A DNA stretch of 64,000 nt from contig NC_133106.1 of NCBI RefSeq assembly GCF_022965805.1, forward strand, positions 30,679,913 to 30,743,912, in the 5' to 3' direction. The DNA is from Primulina eburnea. Its lineage: Eukaryota > Streptophyta > Magnoliopsida > Lamiales > Gesneriaceae. A program made the translations under genes and the position numbers. A model generated the notes under the pieces. That model searched no databases and had not been told where the DNA came from. It was given only the letters and a program-made list of their open reading frames with translations. Shown here piece after piece: positions 58,731-64,000 of this stretch (the stretch's first letter is position 1; each line of letters begins with the position of its first letter).

Positions 58731-60888
58731 TAAATGTAATATTTTTTCATATGTCAGGCCGAATTGGAAATATATCTCATAAATTTGATATGTACTTCTC
58801 TATCATAAGAATTTTTGTGAATTTTCTATTTTGATGCATTTACAATTTTTTTTCGTTTAAAAAATTTATATTATCAAATATTGTTATTTAAAATAAAATT
58901 GATAAAAAATAACTAATTAACTTAAAATACTATATAAAAAAACTATTTTTTTTTTGTCTCTTTTCACTCTTTTCGCTCTCTTTACATGCTTAATATGGTC
59001 AACCAAAGTGATGTAACTTGAGCCACAAAACAAAGTGATTGGCGTCGGGAGTTGCCTGATGAAAACATTATGACACTCAAGTATGTAGTTGTGCAGTAAA
59101 AGTTCCAAAGAACTACAACATTGGACTAAAAGAGATTGTATCTTAAAAATGAGATAATTTGAACTATTTATATATTTTCGGAGAGTTTCACGGGTTTTGG
59201 TCCAGTTGAATTTATAAAGCCTTGATAAAGAACATCGATAAACAATTAAAAAGAGATTGAGCTCGATTTAATGTGATGAATAATGAGCAATCTAATGAGC
59301 TAAATCATAATTGGATCATAACTCATCACAAAGGGTGGATGATTTTTTTCACATTGTTGTCCAAAACGGATCTTTTTCCTCATATTTCACGCTTAATACC
59401 CAATTTTTCTTGCTTGTTAGAACACCGATATTTTGTACAATGCTGAGTCCAAATGTAAACTTCAGGACCAAATTAATATCCAGGACAGAGTTAGGTGGGT
59501 TCTTGAGTATACAGTGGTGAGTGAACCACAACTCAATATTATTTTTGCAGAGAGCAAACCGTGCAAGGGGCCCCCTTGTCCTTCGATATAATAATTTAGT
59601 GGGGGCACTTTCACTCGCAAAAATCTTCAAAAAATTATTATGTCAGTGACCGTTCGACGTTTGATTTTTGGGAGGTTTGTTTTTAAATTTCCATATGCAT
59701 AGTTGTATTTATTTTCGATCTTTAATATATCAAAAAAATTTCTTCAGTCTCTTGTTTATATAAATGTTAATACACTCACTGGTCCCATGTTTATTTTTCG
59801 GATAAATATATATTAATATCATATTTTCAATGTTTTGTAGCGATTTTCATACTAGAAAAGACTATCATTGATACAAATACTAATGATACATGATATCAGC
59901 ATCAAATATGAAATATTTTATACCCAATTATCATACAGTAGTACCAAATTTTCAATGTTTTGTATCGAATTTCATCCGAGAAAACAATTGGAGAACCAAG
60001 AAGTACACAAACATTTTTTTTTTGTGAATCACGACTACAATGTTTTTTTTATCCGACAAGAACTAAACACAAATACAACCATTAAACACAAATACAACCA
60101 TTATAAGTTTATACACAAATACACAGCTTGTAAGTTCATAACAAGAAGATCAAGCATGCATTCGCATCAAGTCTCTTGTCGGAGTGCGTATGTAAATAAA
60201 CAATATATGTGTAGAGTTCAGCAAAGTGACCAGCATAGACGACTATCGCTCTCTCGAATTTTAAATCTTCGTCTAGTTAAATGAAAACCCGATCTTCAGT
60301 AAACACAACAGATGTTCATATATCTGCGTGTATCTATCTGTTTATTCATTATTTGTAATGAAAGAGTATTTTAGTTATGTTTTTGGTGTACAATGTCTTG
60401 AAATACTAAAATAACATCCCAACTTTTAATGTACGACGAAAATGAGAGCAATAAAAAAATAATTAGGAAAATATATATAAAATTTCTAGCATCATTATCA
60501 ATGCCTCGTAACAAAAAAAAAAAAAAAAAACATTTTTAAGACAACAAAATTGAACAAGTGACGAGTTAACCCTCCATTTTGACCAAGCCGGGTAGGAATT
60601 TTATCAAGTTGACAAGTTTATGACCGTTGGGAATAAAAAATAAGCCCAGAAACACAAAAACACGCACATAGTACAATCAACAATGAAGTCGAGGGTACAT
60701 CGTAAAGTTTTTTGGATTTTTATTAGAATATATTTTTGGCTAATATTAGCTCATATATGATATATGCATGAAAAGTAACTTATATTGACACCAATAAATC
60801 CTTTCACTGTCAAAAAATCCTCTCACCTTTTTCCTACACAGTTCTCTTCACCGGATTTTCTCTAGAAGTCTTGAAGATCGTGAACATC

Positions 60889-62454
60889 ATGGCTGTTTTT
60901 GTAGTGTATTTGGTGATTCTGTTTGCCATGGCTATTCATTCAGGTATTATTCTTGGCTTTTGTTAGCGTGTATAGTCATCCGTACGTATACATTTGTCAC
61001 TTTAGAAGGGCAGTAAAGGGCTTGCAAAGATGTGAACTTTATCCATTTTCTTGATATTTTACTACAGTCTCTTGCTATTTTTGCGATAATTTTGTGGATT
61101 ATTGATTCACAGATGCAACTTATTGCGTTTGCAATAGTGGGCAGAGTGATTCAGTTCTCCAGAAAAACATAGATTATGCTTGTGGAAATGGAGCTGATTG
61201 TTCAGCAATACTTCAAAATGGGGCTTGTTTTAACCCAAACACTGTCAAGGACCACTGTAATTATGCTGTTAACAGTTATTACCAGAGGAAGGCCCAAACT
61301 TCTGGGAGCTGTGTTTTTGAAGGCACGGCCACTGTTACTGCAAATGCCCCTAGTAAGCCCTCAATACATTCACAAAAGAGTCTTCTTTTTAATCCATTAA
61401 AAAAAAAACTCATCTTTTGTCCTATTGTTGTGCTTTGTTGAAAATTCGCAGATGCTGTTAGTGGATGCGTGTATCCATCTAGTTCAAGGTTTGGTGTTCT
61501 TTTTTTTTTTTTTTGTTAGCTGTCTTGGATGTCATTATATTATTTTTATTAACAGGAAATGTAGTTGAATGAGAATAAAAAGTATGCAGTGAACTGGGAC
61601 AAATCATCCCGCATTCCAATGTAAAGATCTGAGCAAACCATTGGAATGAACGCTGGTCCAAGACTGTTGGTCCCATCAGAGTCCTCGTCTCTACAGATAT
61701 TTAACCGCCGAGTAGTATAGATAAAAAAGAAGAGTGGCTTCTGAGTTCTTTGAAGTTCCCTACTAGTGAAATGAAGAAAGTTAAAATCTTGTGTACCAAT
61801 ATTGTGAAAACTTTTCACTGGTTCTGAGGTTTAGTTCTGATATAATAAGTTGCTGGTCCCATGGTATCAAGAGATTGTAGGTATGAACTGATTCCTATGG
61901 GCAATGGCTTCAGCTAAAATGCCAACTTCTACCAAAAAGTTTCAAAGATTTTGGAACAAAGAATTACAGCAGATCTAATTGCAATTTTTTAAGAGAGTTT
62001 TTAATGCAACTGGCTACACATAAATTTAATACATCGATACAATAATGTGAGCTTTATTGATCAATTTGTCCTTTTCTTTGTCACCATTGCATGTTCTGCA
62101 TCTCAGATTAGGCTTTGTTTATGACTTGCCATATTTTAATACTGAATTAGTTATATTATTCGTTTGCAAATGAGGTTATATTATTCTTTTACAAAGTAGG
62201 CTTGCTAAATTAGACATATTGGATATTCAGTGTATCTTGATTCTATTCAACTCCTATGCAGCAACGGTGGCAGCAGCGTCGGAGGAACACCTACAAACAG
62301 CAGCGGCACCAACCCAGGTACGTTTACAGGATCAACATTGCCTCCAGGTGGATCCGGATTCGACAGCAGTGCTACACAACTGTCTCAAAGCACAATGGTC
62401 GCTATGCTATTACCATTCTTCTTTTCAACCTTCTTCCTTTATGGCTTGATGTGA
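60889..62454 (+). CDS. X8-domain protein, plasmodesmata callose-binding (PDCB) type, 4 exons, 174 aa
   Basis: Exons: 60889-60943, 61113-61352, 61452-61488, 62262-62454 (525 nt, phases continuous). The N-terminus MAVFVVYLVILFAMAIHSG is a signal peptide. The X8 domain (about residues 20-100) has the Cys pattern YCVCNSG, IDYACGNGADCSAI, NGACFNPNTVKDHCNYAVNS, and SGSCVFEGTATVT. After GCVYPSSS comes a Gly/Ser/Thr-rich linker (exon 4) and a hydrophobic end, MVAMLLPFFFSTFFLYGLM, as for a GPI anchor. X8 proteins of this layout bind callose (beta-1,3-glucan) at plasmodesmata necks; assignment to PDCB rather than another GPI-X8 protein is by similarity of layout. The last intron (773 bp) contains no recognisable insertion. 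Confidence 0.9.
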
Positions 62455-63651
62455 TTAAGAATGTTAAGGAAAGACAAATGTGAGTGCAAGAAGATATAAT
62501 TGACATGAGGGTCAGGTGTGCACTTGGAGCTTTCTTTTTGTATTCCTCATCAAGTGAGGAATGGGGAAAAAAGACTCGGGGGAGATTATATTTTCCCCTT
62601 TTGAGTTGGGGGTGTGTCGTATCTTGCTCTCCTGTATAGATTTTTCCAACGCATATCTAGACAGGAAAGCATCAAGTCTTTGTTATTTGTTTATTTTTTG
62701 TTTTTATGAATGAGATCTTGAGACCCTTGTGTTTCATAGCTATGCCAAACCAGCAGTCGCTATTACTCGATGCGTGCTGATTAAATCACGGCCTAGGCCG
62801 CAAGCCACACTATTCATGTATGCGACAAAATCGAGAGAAGTTGTTGGTAGGAGAAATCGAACACATGATTATTTGCAAATGTCCACTTTCGTCAACTTAG
62901 ATACTCCTTGATGACATTTTGTAAAATATTATTATAATTGGTGTGATATTGTTAGGCTAATTAGTAAACATTGGTCTCCACAATATCCTCAATTTATGAA
63001 AACAAAATACATTAAAAAAAAAATTCAAACATGATATTTCGTTGCACGTGAAGAAATACTCGAATTGATAATTTAATAGTGTCTTGATGAATGTGCGACT
63101 GTTCTCTAATAAATTTTCAAATTCTAATTATGCGAGGGTTTTTTTTTCAAGTTCATCCTTTCCGCAACACACACTGTAACAAAGTTTTCTTGTAGTCGTT
63201 GAAATTATTTGTCGATAGAAATGGTACAAAGAATGCATTTTGGACTGAGTTTTTCATAAATACGATAATAATCATTTTTTTTAAAAAAGTCAATTGTTTC
63301 GATACCTGGATTCTTGAGAATCAAATATGCCCCTAAACGTGAAATCTTCTTTCATTCTCTGTTTGATCTTGAATCTGATACTGAGAAAACCCTTGAACAT
63401 TTTATTCCTTCTGTTAGTAAGTTGGATTCAGAAGGGACCGACGAAGATATTCGTAGGCAAATCCCATAACCAATTTGAATTTATATGATAAGAAGATTCA
63501 AAAGCACTGAAAGAATGCGCTGAACGTTCTTCATAAGCAAAAAATCGGGTCCAAAAATCAGTTAAAATATTAGTGCAAATCAATGCAGCCAACAACATAA
63601 ATCTACAATGAATAAAACTTTTTTTTTAGGAAGGGGGTCTTGAATAAAAGC
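62455..63651. other. 3' intergenic between convergent genes
   Basis: Holds the 3' UTR of the X8 gene and further non-coding sequence. No ORF or repeat that can be named. Confidence 0.5.
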
Positions 63652-64000
63652 TTAGACTTTTTTGAGACAGGTTAAACCGGCTGGTATGTCTACTTGTCCA
63701 TCAACTTGAACAAAATCTGTAATTAACTTGGAGACAGCAGCAGGCTTCTCTACATGTGGGATATGACCACAATCTGGTACTTGCCGTATAATTGCATTTG
63801 GTAATTCACACTGTAGCCTCTGTGGATAGAGGAATCAAGTCATGTATGTCATCCTGTGTCTTAGATATAATAATAAATAAATAACTGAAGAAGACCTACC
63901 ACAGAGAGCTTACTGTCAATAATTTGATCATTTTCACCCCATATAACAAGTGCTTTCTGCTTTACCTGTACAAAGTAACATTTAGTTGGGAGTACAGATA
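63652..64000 (-). CDS. alpha/beta-hydrolase family protein, last two exons only (partial)
   Basis: Exons visible: 63900-63965 (VKQKALVIWGENDQIIDSKL) and 63652-63819 with the stop at 63652. The first contains the strand and loop with the acid residue of the catalytic triad (WGENDQII), the second the catalytic histidine (VPDCGHIPHVEKP). Both are standard for the alpha/beta-hydrolase fold. The nucleophile serine and N-terminus lie beyond the right edge. The C-terminus is DFVQVDGQVDIPAGLTCLKK. Substrate cannot be told. Plants have many such genes, some plastid-targeted. Confidence 0.88.

Larger units (their letters stand above)
57691..60888. other. long intergenic region with MITEs
   Basis: No supported gene in 3.2 kb. 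It contains a remnant related to the hAT element of 29733-30282 (about 58085-58175) and the second 245-bp foldback MITE. ORFs of 60-140 codons, such as 59868-60284, have no recognisable content. Confidence 0.5.

Noticed and set aside
59868..60284. 138-codon ORF in the long intergenic region
   Set aside because: Low-complexity, His/Lys/Asn-rich translation of AT-rich DNA without any conserved block.
61479..61818. Minus-strand ORFs in the last intron of the X8 gene
   Set aside because: No recognisable domain. I could not link them to a transposon family, so no insertion is claimed.

Overview
This is a piece of a plant nuclear genome. The genes have short GT-AG introns, there are chloroplast-targeted and plasmodesmal proteins, and most of the intergenic space is transposon sequence. 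The repeat families and protein relatives I recognise suggest a eudicot of the asterid/Lamiales type. That placement is from memory and is not proven by the sequence. No prokaryotic feature, CRISPR array or organelle insert was seen.

Left part (1-8.9 kb) is transposon ground. A decayed Ty1/copia element runs in from the left edge and ends in a 276-bp 3' LTR. It is followed by a Ty3/gypsy element on the minus strand with intact 5-bp target duplications but a large internal deletion, then by a Helitron 3' end.

Central gene block (9.3-27.2 kb): a DUF863 protein gene on the plus strand (1007 aa, 3 coding exons), then tail-to-tail with it a 14-exon macro-domain plus CRAL-TRIO gene (GDAP2 homologue), then a 4-exon gene for a small plastid PsaN-like protein, both on the minus strand. 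A solo gypsy LTR (27.9-30.3 kb) carrying a non-autonomous hAT insertion separates this block from a RING-finger membrane protein (32.3-33.1 kb), a broken ORF of unknown origin (34.6-35.4 kb), a two-exon purple acid phosphatase of the PAP2/PAP9 type (36.9-39.1 kb) and, convergent to it, a very short NAC-domain gene (39.8-40.9 kb).

Right part: an 8.1-kb minus-strand Ty3/gypsy chromovirus-like element with both LTRs (43.3-51.4 kb), a rotten Athila/Tat-like gag region (51.9-53.2 kb), the 12-exon chloroplast triose-phosphate/phosphate translocator gene (54.5-57.7 kb), a four-exon X8-domain plasmodesmata callose-binding-type gene (60.9-62.5 kb), and the last two exons of an alpha/beta-hydrolase gene that runs off the right edge on the minus strand.

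The host genes are unrelated housekeeping or cell-biology genes and do not form a pathway, although the DUF863/GDAP2 pair may be an old neighbourhood. Exon coordinates were derived by hand from splice sites, phase continuity and family similarity. No clearly new biological system was found. The most unusual signals are GC-rich palindrome arrays of completely different sequence at the same place in two related LTRs, a NAC protein that is almost nothing but the NAC domain, and a GTG where the GDAP2-like gene should have its ATG.
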